A DNA stretch of 44,537 nucleotides from Promethearchaeota archaeon (GCA_018238625.1 JABCSY010000024.1:1-44537); one strand, 5' to 3'. Counted from the stretch's first letter, positions 9,385 through 18,189 are shown. Translations and numbers: made by a program. Notes: a model not told the origin generated them from the letters alone.

Positions 9385-9532
9385 AAAAAAAAGATATATA
9401 GAATGGAGGAATGTTGGTTTAGGTGTGGTCATTCGAGAAGCCATTTATCTAAACTTATTCTTCCTTTTTCTATACATTTAATTAAGACAATTTTTTTCCT
9501 TTTATTTGTTATAGTACTTGCCCTTGACCTTT

Positions 9533-10168
9533 TTAGTGGAAAAAGACGAATTCTACAGGCCACATTCCGGGATAAAATGGGTGTCCCTCTGGTTTGGTGA
9601 GCCCAACTTGGACCACTTTTACCTTCGCAGTGGCTCCAGGAGCGAAACCCTGTTCAATTGCTGCATCGTCATCTATAAATACCCCAGTACCACTCGCCGT
9701 TATATGCGAAAATGGACCTTCGCCAGCACCTAAAAACCATACTTCAAAAAGAGATGGTACAGGACCACCAAATTCTCCCTCAACAATTACGGTTGCTGTG
9801 AAAGTATAATCCATTTCTCCTATAAATATCATTCTTTCTTGAGACCAATAAGCAACCAACATCATTGCACCTTTTACGTGCAAATTGATTTTATACAAAA
9901 TTCGTCCGTCTTTCAAGTCTCTCTCGAGTACAGAACCATGATGTTCACAATTCGTGATGTTTTCTGTGCCTGGAGGAGTTACCCAAAACCCATGAGGGAA
10001 AACGATTAAATCAGATACGGGATCCGCCCATGCTGCTACACCTGTGAGATCGTTAGTGTCAGTAAAGTCCGAAATTGGTCTAACGTTTGCTTTTCCTACT
10101 ACTGCTGGCATAAAGCTTAACATGCAAATTCCCAAAGTCGCTACTAGAATTATTTTTGTTTTTTTCAT
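9533..10168 (-). CDS. Secreted protein of unknown function
   Basis: The protein begins with a basic MKKTK and a hydrophobic core (IILVATLGICMLSFMPAVVG), a typical Sec signal peptide with probable cleavage after VVGKA. The remaining ~190 residues are beta-rich, with aromatic and glycine residues (FPHGFWVTPPGT, ITASGTGVFIDDD), and end in WPVEFVFFH with no membrane anchor. The frame is open to an ATG at 10231 and has another at 10177. I prefer 10168 because an AAAGGT lies 9 bases before it and the signal peptide then starts cleanly. I do not recognise the family. The insertion sequence lies 148 bp beyond its stop and leaves the gene intact. Confidence 0.75.
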   Translation of the reverse strand: MKKTKIILVATLGICMLSFMPAVVGKANVRPISDFTDTNDLTGVAAWADPVSDLIVFPHGFWVTPPGTENITNCEHHGSVLERDLKDGRILYKINLHVKGAMMLVAYWSQERMIFIGEMDYTFTATVIVEGEFGGPVPSLFEVWFLGAGEGPFSHITASGTGVFIDDDAAIEQGFAPGATAKVKVVQVGLTKPEGHPFYPGMWPVEFVFFH

Positions 10169-10487
10169 TTTCTTCATACCTTTATTTTTGTTTTTTTCAA
10201 ATTCAATTTTTCCGTTTTCGAAAATAATCATTTTTTTGGATCAAAGATAGGTGTTAATTAAGATAGGTGGAATAGTTTTTCAATTAGGACTGCCCATCCT
10301 AAATCGTTGATCGGAAATGATCAAATTAAAAAAGAGATAACATACTATTTAACATTTTTGTCAAAAAATTAATCTTCTCCATTAACACAAGATACGTCCG
10401 TCTATTGTTTTTTCCTTTATTCACCAAACTTTTTTTTAAGATATCATTCCTTAATATAATAAAGATTTACCAAAAATAGGTGCTAAA

Positions 10488-10727
10488 ATGAAATCAAGGA
10501 AAAAAATTGAGCTAATTAATGAAATTTTAGATAGGTATGACGAGGGTACATGCTTCTACTGCGGACAAATTCTAAATGGTGATTTGGAGGCTGATGATTT
10601 TGACGATGGCTATTCTGCCGATTGGTGTCCTGACTGTTGTAAAAATATTGATCCCGATGATAATTGGGAGGAAGTATGCTTAGATGCAATTGATAAAGTT
10701 ATTCACGATAGCCCCTTTAAGCCTTAA
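10488..10727 (+). CDS. Small acidic CxxC protein, unknown
   Basis: This 79-residue protein has two Cys pairs, CFYCGQ (residues 22-26) and CPDCC (47-51), separated by a very acidic stretch (LEADDFDDG). Together they could bind one zinc ion as a ribbon. There is no signal or membrane segment. AGGTG lies just ahead of the ATG. It sits alone between the secreted protein and the metal-uptake locus, on the opposite strand to both. No family is recognised; coding character is supported by the motif order and by clean start and stop codons. Confidence 0.68.
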   Translation: MKSRKKIELINEILDRYDEGTCFYCGQILNGDLEADDFDDGYSADWCPDCCKNIDPDDNWEEVCLDAIDKVIHDSPFKP

Positions 10728-10761
10728 ACCTTCAAACGAAATATCAAAATAATTAATCTTT

Positions 10762-11190
10762 TTAACCTTTATTTCCCGTCTCAGTTTCACATATACAATG
10801 ACTTGAACTTAAGATCTCTTCACCGCAAGGGCACTTTTTGGGATGCCCATACTTCTTACAAATTTTATTTATAGTTTCACACGAGAAAAGTAGATTCAGC
10901 TTTTCGCTTTCTCTATGTGCAAGTTCTGGTTTTACACCTAATTCGTAATGTAATAGCGTTTCTACGAGTCTTGCGTGCCTAAATAATTCTTTTGCTAAAT
11001 CACTCCCCTTAGATGTTAACTTGACTTCATGATAAGCTTCGTAATTCACATAACCTTTATTTTTTAGTCTTTTAATACAACTACCTAAAGTTGAGTGAGC
11101 GATTAGCATTTTTTTTGAAAGATAACTAATTTTTATGGGTTCTTCTAAACGATATATAAGCTTTATTACTTTATAATCCAAATCCATCAT
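10762..11190 (-). CDS. DtxR/MntR-family metal-dependent regulator
   Basis: Residues ~1-65 form a winged helix-turn-helix (KISYLSKKMLIAHSTLGSCIKRLKNKGYV). They are followed by the DtxR signature: LTSKGSDLAKELFRHARLVE, then a short-helix region with ELGVKPELAHRESEKL, whose H/E/C residues supply metal ligands in the family. The C-terminal tail HPKKCPCGEE and a second Cys pair (CICE) are Cys-rich. At 142 residues it lacks the SH3-like third domain of long DtxR proteins. It is the last gene of an operon with the ABC ATPase (28-bp gap) and substrate-binding protein, so it most likely represses this metal-uptake system when the metal is plentiful. Which metal is not settled. Confidence 0.85.
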   Translation of the reverse strand: MMDLDYKVIKLIYRLEEPIKISYLSKKMLIAHSTLGSCIKRLKNKGYVNYEAYHEVKLTSKGSDLAKELFRHARLVETLLHYELGVKPELAHRESEKLNLLFSCETINKICKKYGHPKKCPCGEEILSSSHCICETETGNKG

Positions 11191-11218
11191 GATTATTAGT
11201 TTAAAATCTTCATTTTTA

Positions 11219-11935
11219 TTAATGATTTATAAATATTTCATCTATTATTTCCTTTACCCTTTTATCATTTGGACTGCCATCAAATACAATACTACCATCC
11301 AATAACAATAGCCTTGAACAATATGGAGTTAGTAAATCTAAATGATGGTTTATAACTATAATAGTAATATTGAATTTTTCATTTAATTCAGTAAGTAATT
11401 CCATTAACTCTTTCACCATTAAAAAATCCAAAGCGCTAGTTGGTTCATCTAAAAGTATAACTTTAGGTTCAGAAACTAAGGCTCGTGCTACCATAACTTT
11501 TTGCAATTCTCCCCCAGATAAATGCCCAATTGGTCGATTCTTAAATTTTCCCATGTGAACATCGTGTAAAGCTTTCTCAGCTTGCTTTTTATCTTCAATT
11601 CTTAAAGGTTTTAAAAATCCAATTTTCCCATATAATCCCATCTCAACAACCTCTAAAACTGAAGCAGGAAAAGTTTTTCTAGCTTTTGGATTTTGAGGTA
11701 CATAACCAATATTTACTCTTTCTTTTTTTAAATTATATGAGTTAAATAATTTCACTGTACCTTTAATTGGCTTTTTCAAACCTAATATTGTACTTAATAA
11801 AGAAGTTTTACCTGAACCATTTGGACCAAAAATTCCGATATATTCACCTTGATAAATGTCTAAATTAATATTATTAAGTGCAATGGTATTTTGATATCCT
11901 ACTTTAATATCTCTTAAACTAATAATTGGATCCAT
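11219..11935 (-). CDS. Metal-uptake ABC transporter ATPase (ZnuC/MntB type)
   Basis: The start is the ATG at 11935, which overlaps the stop of the upstream gene as TAATG and has a strong AAGGAGGAG in front; the longer open frame to 12058 is not used. The 238-residue protein has Walker A GPNGSGKT (37-44), Q-loop Q81, signature LSGGE (139-143), Walker B VILLDEP (159-165) and H-loop NHH (196-198). It energises import of a divalent metal, probably Zn2+ or Mn2+, at the inner face of the membrane. The overlap implies translational coupling with the binding protein. The permease partner is encoded divergently at 13139. Confidence 0.92.
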   Translation of the reverse strand: MDPIISLRDIKVGYQNTIALNNINLDIYQGEYIGIFGPNGSGKTSLLSTILGLKKPIKGTVKLFNSYNLKKERVNIGYVPQNPKARKTFPASVLEVVEMGLYGKIGFLKPLRIEDKKQAEKALHDVHMGKFKNRPIGHLSGGELQKVMVARALVSEPKVILLDEPTSALDFLMVKELMELLTELNEKFNITIIVINHHLDLLTPYCSRLLLLDGSIVFDGSPNDKRVKEIIDEIFINH

Positions 11936-12993
11936 TATCTTCTCCTCCTTAAAATTATTCCTATAACAAAAATAATTGCTACAGAAATTCCTATTATTAA
12001 AATGATTAACCATAAGTCTAAAATTGGGGGCGGATCTAGCGGATGTGCTAATGCCCATATATCATATTCGATCATCTGGGTATAATTCTCGATAGTAACA
12101 TCATTACCATCCCATTTAACATCTACATTTAATAAGGGTGTTAATATTGCAATTTTAGAATTAGTTTCTCTTGCGATTTCATATATGTTTTCAGTTTCAC
12201 GTTGGGGATTAGTAACAATTAAATGGCAATTCTGCTGTTTCATAATGGTTATTGTATTAGCCATATCTTTAGCAGAGGGTTCTTGGCCCTCTCCTTTCTC
12301 GATAGTCGCTATTCTCGAAATGTTAAGCAAAGACTCCTGAAACAAATAAAAGAAGGAGGGATGATTCACAACTAATTTTGTTCCTTGAAAAATACTCTTA
12401 ACAGTATCTATTTCAACTAATAATAAATCTAAAGTATTTATATAAGTTTCTGTATTATTAGAAAAAATCCACTTATTAGACTGAAGTGGTTCATTATCCC
12501 AAAGAGTGTTATTAATTTTATTAGTAAAATTTATAATGTTATTAGGATCCATCCATACATGAGGATTTGTAAATCCTAATAACGGATCTATCTTGAGCAT
12601 TAATGGATCTACTAATTTAACTACAAGAGAATCTTCCCATCTTGATCTCCACCAAGGTTCTAAATCGGCTATTCCCAATCGGAAGATAATATCTGCATTT
12701 TCCAACGCTGATACCTCACTGCTAGTTGGTTCATATGAATGGGGATCTTCTGCTCCACTTACAATCACAACAACATCTTGTCCAAGTATTTTTGTTACAA
12801 TATCTTGAATTATTGTAATAGATGTAACTATATTTAAAGTTGTAGTAGATGGTTTAATCGTAGAATTAATTTGAGGATTTTCATAATCGGTTTCAATTGG
12901 AATATTTTCAGCAAAAAATATTCCTGTAACCAGATAAACTATCGAGAAAAGAGTAAATAATCGATATTTTGAGTGAATTTTTATGCGGCCCAT
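11935..12993 (-). CDS. Metal-binding protein of ABC transporter (ZnuA/TroA family), membrane anchored
   Basis: An N-terminal hydrophobic segment (residues 11-28) exports the protein and a C-terminal helix (about 325-347) followed by RRRR anchors it, an arrangement common in archaea, where lipid-linked or periplasmic versions are replaced by tethered ones. The TroA-fold ligands are visible: H85 in DPHSYEPT, H145 in NPHVWMDP and H211 in VVNHPSFFY. The loop between strands has no long His-rich stretch, unlike many ZnuA proteins. It is the first gene of the operon and is preceded, only six bases from the ATG, by two tandem palindromes. It captures the divalent metal for the ATPase/permease pair. 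Confidence 0.9.
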   Translation of the reverse strand: MGRIKIHSKYRLFTLFSIVYLVTGIFFAENIPIETDYENPQINSTIKPSTTTLNIVTSITIIQDIVTKILGQDVVVIVSGAEDPHSYEPTSSEVSALENADIIFRLGIADLEPWWRSRWEDSLVVKLVDPLMLKIDPLLGFTNPHVWMDPNNIINFTNKINNTLWDNEPLQSNKWIFSNNTETYINTLDLLLVEIDTVKSIFQGTKLVVNHPSFFYLFQESLLNISRIATIEKGEGQEPSAKDMANTITIMKQQNCHLIVTNPQRETENIYEIARETNSKIAILTPLLNVDVKWDGNDVTIENYTQMIEYDIWALAHPLDPPPILDLWLIILIIGISVAIIFVIGIILRRRR

Positions 12994-12999
12994 TTAGTT

Positions 13000-13031
13000 T
13001 TACGATTATTCGTAATTACGATTGATCGTAA
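13000..13031. promoter_or_regulatory. Two abutting 16-bp palindromes, probable metal-regulator operator
   Basis: Positions 13000-13015 read TTACGAT-TA-TTCGTAA (6 of 7 arm positions paired) and 13016-13031 read TTACGAT-TG-ATCGTAA (7 of 7). The two copies join without a gap. A TATA-like tract for the minus-strand gene lies at about 13041-13054, so its transcription start would fall inside the operator, as expected for repression. The likely ligand is the DtxR-type protein encoded at 10762-11190. The symmetry is seen directly; the regulator match is inference. Confidence 0.75.
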
Positions 13032-13138
13032 ATAAGATTCAATATTATTTAAATGTTCTCATGGCATAAAATTATAAGGAATGGGTTTAAAATAAAATTA
13101 GAAAACATAAAAACTGATTTTTTTAAAAATGATAAAAA

Positions 13139-14086
13139 ATGATTTATCAAAATTTTTTTGAAGCCTTAATGGAATTTTCATTTTTACAACGGGCGTTAAT
13201 AACATCAATATTAGTGGGAGTTATTTGTGGATTAGTGGGAGTTTTTATAATTTTAAGACAACTCGTATTTATGGGAGCGGGAATTGCACATGCTTCTTTT
13301 GCAGGTGGTGCTCTTGGGATCCTTATTGGAGTTAACCCCTTCTTAACTATTTTTATGTTTGGTGCAGGTTCTGCACTTGCAATTGGATTTATTAACGAAA
13401 AGGGTTATGTAGAAGATAATAACGTTGCTGTAGGGATAATATTTTCGTTTACTATGGCTTTGGCAGTATTGTTTATTAGTTTAATACAAACTTATAATGC
13501 TGGTGTAAATGCTATTTTATTCGGAAATGTTCTTGTAGTTACAACAGAAGACCTTGTGCTATTAGTTTTATTTAGTATATTTATTCTTGGAATTATATAT
13601 TTCATGAAAAAAGAATTATTTTTTATGACTTTTGATGAAGAAATGGCAAGTGCTACAGGGCTACCCATCAGATTTTTGTCTTATTTGTTTTTAATATTAA
13701 TTTCACTAGCTATTGTAGTCTCTTTAAAAGCAATAGGTGCGATTTTAGTTTTTGCCATGATAGTTACTCCTGCTGCAGCAGCTTATCAGTGGAGTTACAG
13801 AATAAATAGAATAATATTACTATCAATGTTATTTGGAGCTTTCTCCTCATTTTTAGGATTATTCTTCTCATATGAATTAGATTTGCCTTCAGGTGCTACT
13901 ATTACTATAACAGTAAGTATAGTTTTTGTGATTTCAATGATATTTTCTCCAAAACGTCGCGCTGGTAAAGCTGTTGGCTCTAAACACATAGATATTTGTG
14001 AAACATGTAAAAAAGCCGAAATTAAAGGGGAATGTGCTCTATGCAATCTTGAAGATGAAGTTGAAACCCATAATCATAAACACTAA
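13139..14086 (+). CDS. ABC-3 family metal permease (ZnuB/MntC type) with Cys/His-rich tail
   Basis: About eight or nine hydrophobic segments fill residues 15-275. LVFMGAGIAHASFAGGALGIL (around residue 43) is the conserved ABC-3 signature; MEFSFLQRALI at the N-terminus and SLKAIGAILVFAMIVTPAAAAY late in the protein also match ZnuB/MntC. After the last helix comes a basic SPKRRAGK stretch and a tail HIDICETCKKAE...CALCN...HNHKH, with four Cys in two pairs and four His, not part of the usual family. It is transcribed away from the binding protein and ATPase. An internal ATG at 13169 is an alternative start. The tail is a candidate metal sensor or chaperone site. Confidence 0.9.
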   Translation: MIYQNFFEALMEFSFLQRALITSILVGVICGLVGVFIILRQLVFMGAGIAHASFAGGALGILIGVNPFLTIFMFGAGSALAIGFINEKGYVEDNNVAVGIIFSFTMALAVLFISLIQTYNAGVNAILFGNVLVVTTEDLVLLVLFSIFILGIIYFMKKELFFMTFDEEMASATGLPIRFLSYLFLILISLAIVVSLKAIGAILVFAMIVTPAAAAYQWSYRINRIILLSMLFGAFSSFLGLFFSYELDLPSGATITITVSIVFVISMIFSPKRRAGKAVGSKHIDICETCKKAEIKGECALCNLEDEVETHNHKH

Positions 14087-14146
14087 GAATTTAAACTACC
14101 AATAATAAGATATGTGCTCTTTTCATTGATATTATTAAGAATTATT

Positions 14147-14150
14147 GAGG
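14147..14150 (+). promoter_or_regulatory. Shine-Dalgarno-like GAGG ahead of an apparent ATT start
   Basis: GAGG ends seven bases before ATT at 14158 and ten before ATT at 14161. No ATG, GTG or TTG lies in frame before 14374, yet the zinc ribbon is coded between, so this site helps to place the real start. Confidence 0.45.
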
Positions 14151-14157
14151 TTAATTA

Positions 14158-15594
14158 ATTATTCGCAAACCACTTCCATTAATTTGTACTGATTGTGAAA
14201 AGGAATATAATCTTGACTCGATAGAGTACAGATGTCCAGATTGTAATGGTTTACTTTGGGTTAAATCAAATATTAGTAACTTCAAGAACTCTTTTCTTAA
14301 AATTAAACAAATTCATAATTTTTGGGATTTTTATTTCGCCTTACCTGAGATTGATAAAAAATTTCTTGTAACTTTGGGAGAGGGTGGAACGTCATGTAAA
14401 GATTCTGAAAGAATTGGGCGGGTTTTAGGTTTGAAAAACTTGAGTTTTAAAAATGAGACACAAAATCCTTATACAAACTCATTTAAAGATCGCGTTGGTG
14501 CATTATTAATATCTCATGCTCGAAGTTGGGATTACAAAAAGGTTGTTTGTGCCTCAAATGGAAACCAAGGCGCTTCTATTGCCGCTTATGCTTCACTTGA
14601 AGGATTGAAATGTGTTAACATAATTCCGAAAGAAATTGACATTGGTAAGCGAGCTCAAATAATCACCTATAATTCTGAATTAATTATAAAGGGGGAAACT
14701 GTTGATGATACTTTGAAATATTCGTTAGAACCACAATATAACTTATATTACCAAAGTACTCCTGAATACAATCCCCTAACAATAGAAGCTCAAAAGACAA
14801 TATCGTTTGAAATATATCAACAAAAAGGAGTTCCGGATTGGGTTATCGTCCCAATGGGGAGCGGTGAATTATTAGTAAGTATATGGAAAGGGTTTTCTGA
14901 ACTCAAAGAAGCAGATATTATTAATAAATTTCCAAAATTAATTGGAGTCCAGTCCCAAGCTTCCGCACCAATTGTCGATAACTTTTATGAAAAGAGCCAA
15001 AATAAAAAGGGAAATAATGAAAAAATAAATTCTTTAGCTTTAGGAGTTTTAGTTAGGGACCCAATATTTAAAAATTTAGCGCTAAAATGTATCAAAAAAA
15101 GCAAAGGAACAGCTATTGCCATTCCTGAGAATATAATCTTAAGTTCAATTGATGAATTAATTAGAAATGAGGGAATTCTTGCAGAACCTGCATCAGCTTT
15201 AACTTTATCAGCAGTTTATACCTTAGAACGACAAGGGATTTTTAATAATGATGATAAGATCATCTGCCTTATAACAGGTAGCGGATTAAAAGCACCATAT
15301 GTACTCGAAGCAATTTCATCAAGAACTAAAACTGCGGGAACAGGAAAGATATTGAGCACTAAATTGAAAATTCTGTCTCAAATTTCTTTATCTAAAAAAA
15401 ATGGAATAGATGGAACTAAAATAAGAGAAATTATCGGCTCTATAAAACGTGCCGCAGTTTATCAGCATTTGAAGGAATTAGAATCAAAAAATTTAATATT
15501 TAGAAAAAAAGAAGGGAAAATTGTGTTATATTTTATCACTGATAATGGTAGAAAGGTATTAGAAGCCTTAGATATACTAATTACTTTACTTTAA
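14158..15594 (+). CDS. thrC: Threonine synthase-like PLP enzyme with zinc ribbon and C-terminal winged helix
   Basis: The PLP core is clear: the lysine of NPYTNSFKDRVG (about residue 110), CASNGNQGASIAAYA for the phosphate-binding region, and a late ITGSGLKAP glycine loop. Threonine synthase makes threonine from O-phosphohomoserine in the cytosol; related cysteate or cysteine synthases cannot be fully excluded. The first canonical start (TTG, 14374) would cut off a clear zinc ribbon coded upstream in the same frame, C10-x2-C13 and C26-x2-C29, typical of archaeal threonine synthases. In-frame TAA stops the frame at 14152, so translation must begin at ATT 14158 or 14161, or the sequence holds an error. 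Residues ~402-478 add a winged-helix (AAVYQHLKELESKNLI). Confidence 0.78.
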   Translation: MIRKPLPLICTDCEKEYNLDSIEYRCPDCNGLLWVKSNISNFKNSFLKIKQIHNFWDFYFALPEIDKKFLVTLGEGGTSCKDSERIGRVLGLKNLSFKNETQNPYTNSFKDRVGALLISHARSWDYKKVVCASNGNQGASIAAYASLEGLKCVNIIPKEIDIGKRAQIITYNSELIIKGETVDDTLKYSLEPQYNLYYQSTPEYNPLTIEAQKTISFEIYQQKGVPDWVIVPMGSGELLVSIWKGFSELKEADIINKFPKLIGVQSQASAPIVDNFYEKSQNKKGNNEKINSLALGVLVRDPIFKNLALKCIKKSKGTAIAIPENIILSSIDELIRNEGILAEPASALTLSAVYTLERQGIFNNDDKIICLITGSGLKAPYVLEAISSRTKTAGTGKILSTKLKILSQISLSKKNGIDGTKIREIIGSIKRAAVYQHLKELESKNLIFRKKEGKIVLYFITDNGRKVLEALDILITLL

Positions 15595-16211
15595 GTATCT
15601 TCAAGAGAAATTTCCGGTGAATTAAATTGAAGAAATACTTTATCAAATACTTGGGGTAAACTATCTACAATATTTTTTCTGGCAACAAAAGCAAAAATTA
15701 ACGCTGATGAAACTCCTAACCCAAATTGAATTGTCCCATTAAAGAAAAACTCAAATAACGCACTAGGAAAGCCGTATAATACTATTTCAACTATTAAATA
15801 ACCGAAAACCATTACTAAACCTCCAAAAATTACCGCTAAAAAATCTCTATAATTAAGTTTTAAGTGATGTTTTTTTGGATTGGCAATAAATCCTACAATA
15901 AATCCTTCTAACCCCTTTATAATTAAAGTCGGTATTGCGTATATGGGCGCTATGAATAAATCTGCCAGTGCTGAGCCAAATCCTCCCGCAATACCTCCTA
16001 TTATGGGTCCAAATAAAAGCCCAGAGATCATTACTCCAATATCCCCAAGATTAATGTACCCTTGAGTCGCAGGGATTGTTATGGGCACAATAAATGTTAA
16101 GACACATGTTAAAGCTGCAAATATCCCAATTATTGATACGATTAAAGCATTTGTTGGTAATATATAACCGTAAAAAGTCCTATTTTTTGAAAATTGTTTA
16201 TTCTCTGGCAT
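15591..16211 (-). CDS. ECF transporter S component, vitamin-type
   Basis: A ~206-residue membrane protein with about five or six hydrophobic segments. INLGDIGVMISGLLFGPIIGG followed by GSALADLFIAPIYAIPTLIIKGLEGFIVGFI is the pattern of energy-coupling-factor substrate-binding (S) proteins such as those for riboflavin, HMP or thiamin. It captures the vitamin and needs the shared EcfA/EcfT module, which is not in this window. The frame also has a GTG at 16220, but the ATG at 16211 is preferred. The stop overlaps the end of the convergent threonine synthase gene. Upstream there is only a short leader after a TATA-like CATATATAAG near 16258-16267, too short for a riboswitch. Substrate not determinable. 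Confidence 0.82.
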   Translation of the reverse strand: MPENKQFSKNRTFYGYILPTNALIVSIIGIFAALTCVLTFIVPITIPATQGYINLGDIGVMISGLLFGPIIGGIAGGFGSALADLFIAPIYAIPTLIIKGLEGFIVGFIANPKKHHLKLNYRDFLAVIFGGLVMVFGYLIVEIVLYGFPSALFEFFFNGTIQFGLGVSSALIFAFVARKNIVDSLPQVFDKVFLQFNSPEISLEDT

Positions 16212-16450
16212 TATTAACACGACTTATGATTTTTTAAATAATTTAGTATGGTTTCAACTTATATATGAATTTCATCTTTTATAAAATTAATTATCCAAAG
16301 AGAATACCTCTAAGAATTTCTTAATAAAAAGAAAACAAAATGACATTAGGAAATATATAAATTAAACAACTTCTATTATTTTTTAGATAAATTCCCAACA
16401 ACAGATTAAAATTAGTAAGGTTTTTTTTACACGAAGAGGTATTATGGTCT

Positions 16451-17995
16451 ATGGGTTTTTCCAACGATAATAAGGATGGAATGGAAATTGACAATCTATT
16501 CGAAATGGTCATCAATTTATACAATGCTTTAATGAAAACATTCCCAGATTTAGTCGTGATTCTAGATTTAGAAGGAAACATCATAAATATTTCACGAAAC
16601 ATTCAAAATTTTTATCCTACAAAAAGCATAGAAGATTTCATTGGAAAAAACATTATAGAGCTCGTAGTATCAGAAGACCGAGAGCCATTTAAAGAAGATC
16701 TTGAAAAAGCTATAAATCAAGGATTTTTAAAAATGGTAGAATATAACTTCTCTGGAGAGAAGGATTCGAGATTTATAGGAGAACTAAGTTTAAGTTTAAT
16801 TAAAAACAAAAAAAACGAACCAAATTTCTTTATTGGGATAATACGAGATATTACGAATCAAAAATGTACAGAGAGCGAACTAAGAGAAAACAAACAAATG
16901 TTCCAGTTAGTAATTGATAATATTCCACAACTAATTTCTTGGAAGGACAAAAACTCTAACTATTTGGGTTGCAATAGTAATTTTGCTAGAGTTGCAGGTC
17001 TTAATACTCCCGATGAGATAATAAATAAAACTGATTACGAATTACCTTGGAAAGTTTCGGAAACAGAGTCATTTTTTGAAATCGATCAATTAGTCATGGA
17101 CACTAACAAGTCAGAAATTCACATAATCTTGCCTCAACTTCAAGCAGATGGGAAAGGAGCTTGGCTTGATGCTAATAAGATTCCTTTACATGACTTAAAT
17201 AAAAAAGTTGTTGGATTGCTAAGCACTTACGAAGATATCTCAGAGAGAATTAAAACAGAAAAGATTCTTAAAAAATCAGAAAAGAAATATAAGGACGCGT
17301 ATAATAGAGCAGAATTTTATAAAGACGTGTTTGCTCACGACGTAAGCAACATCTTACAAGGGATACTCTCTTCAATCGAGTTGTGTAAATTATATTTAAA
17401 AAATGCTCAAACGCAATTAAGTTTAGAAAGTCTGTATGACATAATTGAAGATCAGGTAAATCGTGGAGCAAAACTCGTTTCAAATATTAGAAAAATATCT
17501 TCGGTTAGTGATCATGAGAGCACAATTACTCCGATTAACATTTGTAGCTTGATTGATATCTCTTTAGAAAATGTTCGTAAGATGCTTCCAAAAAAACAAA
17601 TTGTTTGGCAATACAATTCAGAATACGATGAAATTTATGGTAAAGCAAATAGTCTCTTACAAGATGTCTTCGAAAATATCTTACATAATGCGGTGAAACA
17701 CAATAGAAATGCTATAATTGAAATCCAAATATATGTTTTAAAAGAAGTTCAAGATAAAATTAATTATATCAGATTAGAATTCATAGACAACGGATTAGGA
17801 ATAGCAGATGCTCAGAAACACACTATTTTTCAAAGGGGGACTTTAGAGACCAGTAGTTTTAATAGGTTAGGTTTAGGCTTGTCATTAGTAAAAAAATTGG
17901 TTGAAACTTATCAAGGAAAGATATGGGTCGAAGATAAAGTTAAAGGGGATCATAAAAAAGGTAGTAAATTTATTATTATGATTAAAGAATGGTAA
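16451..17995 (+). CDS. PAS-PAS sensor histidine kinase
   Basis: Two PAS domains come first (about residues 27-138 and 145-268; the second ends with the PAC-like GLLSTYEDISERIKTE). The phosphoacceptor H296 lies in FAHDVSNILQ, within the dimerisation helices. The ATPase domain has the N-box NILHNAVKHN (N413), G1 FIDNGLGIA (D446) and G2 RLGLGLSLVKKL. No membrane helices, so it senses a cytosolic signal. The HisKA box has the AHD-N form common in archaeal kinases. No response regulator is adjacent. AGAGGT lies twelve bases ahead of the ATG. Confidence 0.92.
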   Translation: MGFSNDNKDGMEIDNLFEMVINLYNALMKTFPDLVVILDLEGNIINISRNIQNFYPTKSIEDFIGKNIIELVVSEDREPFKEDLEKAINQGFLKMVEYNFSGEKDSRFIGELSLSLIKNKKNEPNFFIGIIRDITNQKCTESELRENKQMFQLVIDNIPQLISWKDKNSNYLGCNSNFARVAGLNTPDEIINKTDYELPWKVSETESFFEIDQLVMDTNKSEIHIILPQLQADGKGAWLDANKIPLHDLNKKVVGLLSTYEDISERIKTEKILKKSEKKYKDAYNRAEFYKDVFAHDVSNILQGILSSIELCKLYLKNAQTQLSLESLYDIIEDQVNRGAKLVSNIRKISSVSDHESTITPINICSLIDISLENVRKMLPKKQIVWQYNSEYDEIYGKANSLLQDVFENILHNAVKHNRNAIIEIQIYVLKEVQDKINYIRLEFIDNGLGIADAQKHTIFQRGTLETSSFNRLGLGLSLVKKLVETYQGKIWVEDKVKGDHKKGSKFIIMIKEW

Positions 17996-18189
17996 TTTTT
18001 TCGAATTGTTTTAGAAATATGCACTGTATCATCGATTTAAAAGAATATCACCTCTCTATGATTTATACTGTTTAAGTAGAAAATATGTTGTAGAATTAAA
18101 CCGTAATAAAAAAAAATAATTCAAGAAGATTTAAATTAGAAGTCTTTTTTCGATCTAGCTAATAAATACTTTCTTAAAATTTGATTAAG

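Noticed and set aside
9393..9532. Plus-strand ORF MEECWFRCGHSRSH... overlapping the end of the secreted-protein gene
   Set aside because: It runs antisense into the well-supported secreted-protein gene and shows no family pattern beyond low-complexity hydrophobics.
11936..12058. N-terminal extension of the ABC ATPase
   Set aside because: This part overlaps the binding-protein gene, and a strong ribosome-binding site with a TAATG overlap places the start at 11935.
16221..16300. Possible vitamin riboswitch ahead of the ECF S component
   Set aside because: The leader after the TATA-like tract is only about 20-40 bases and AT-rich, with no conserved TPP or FMN motif.
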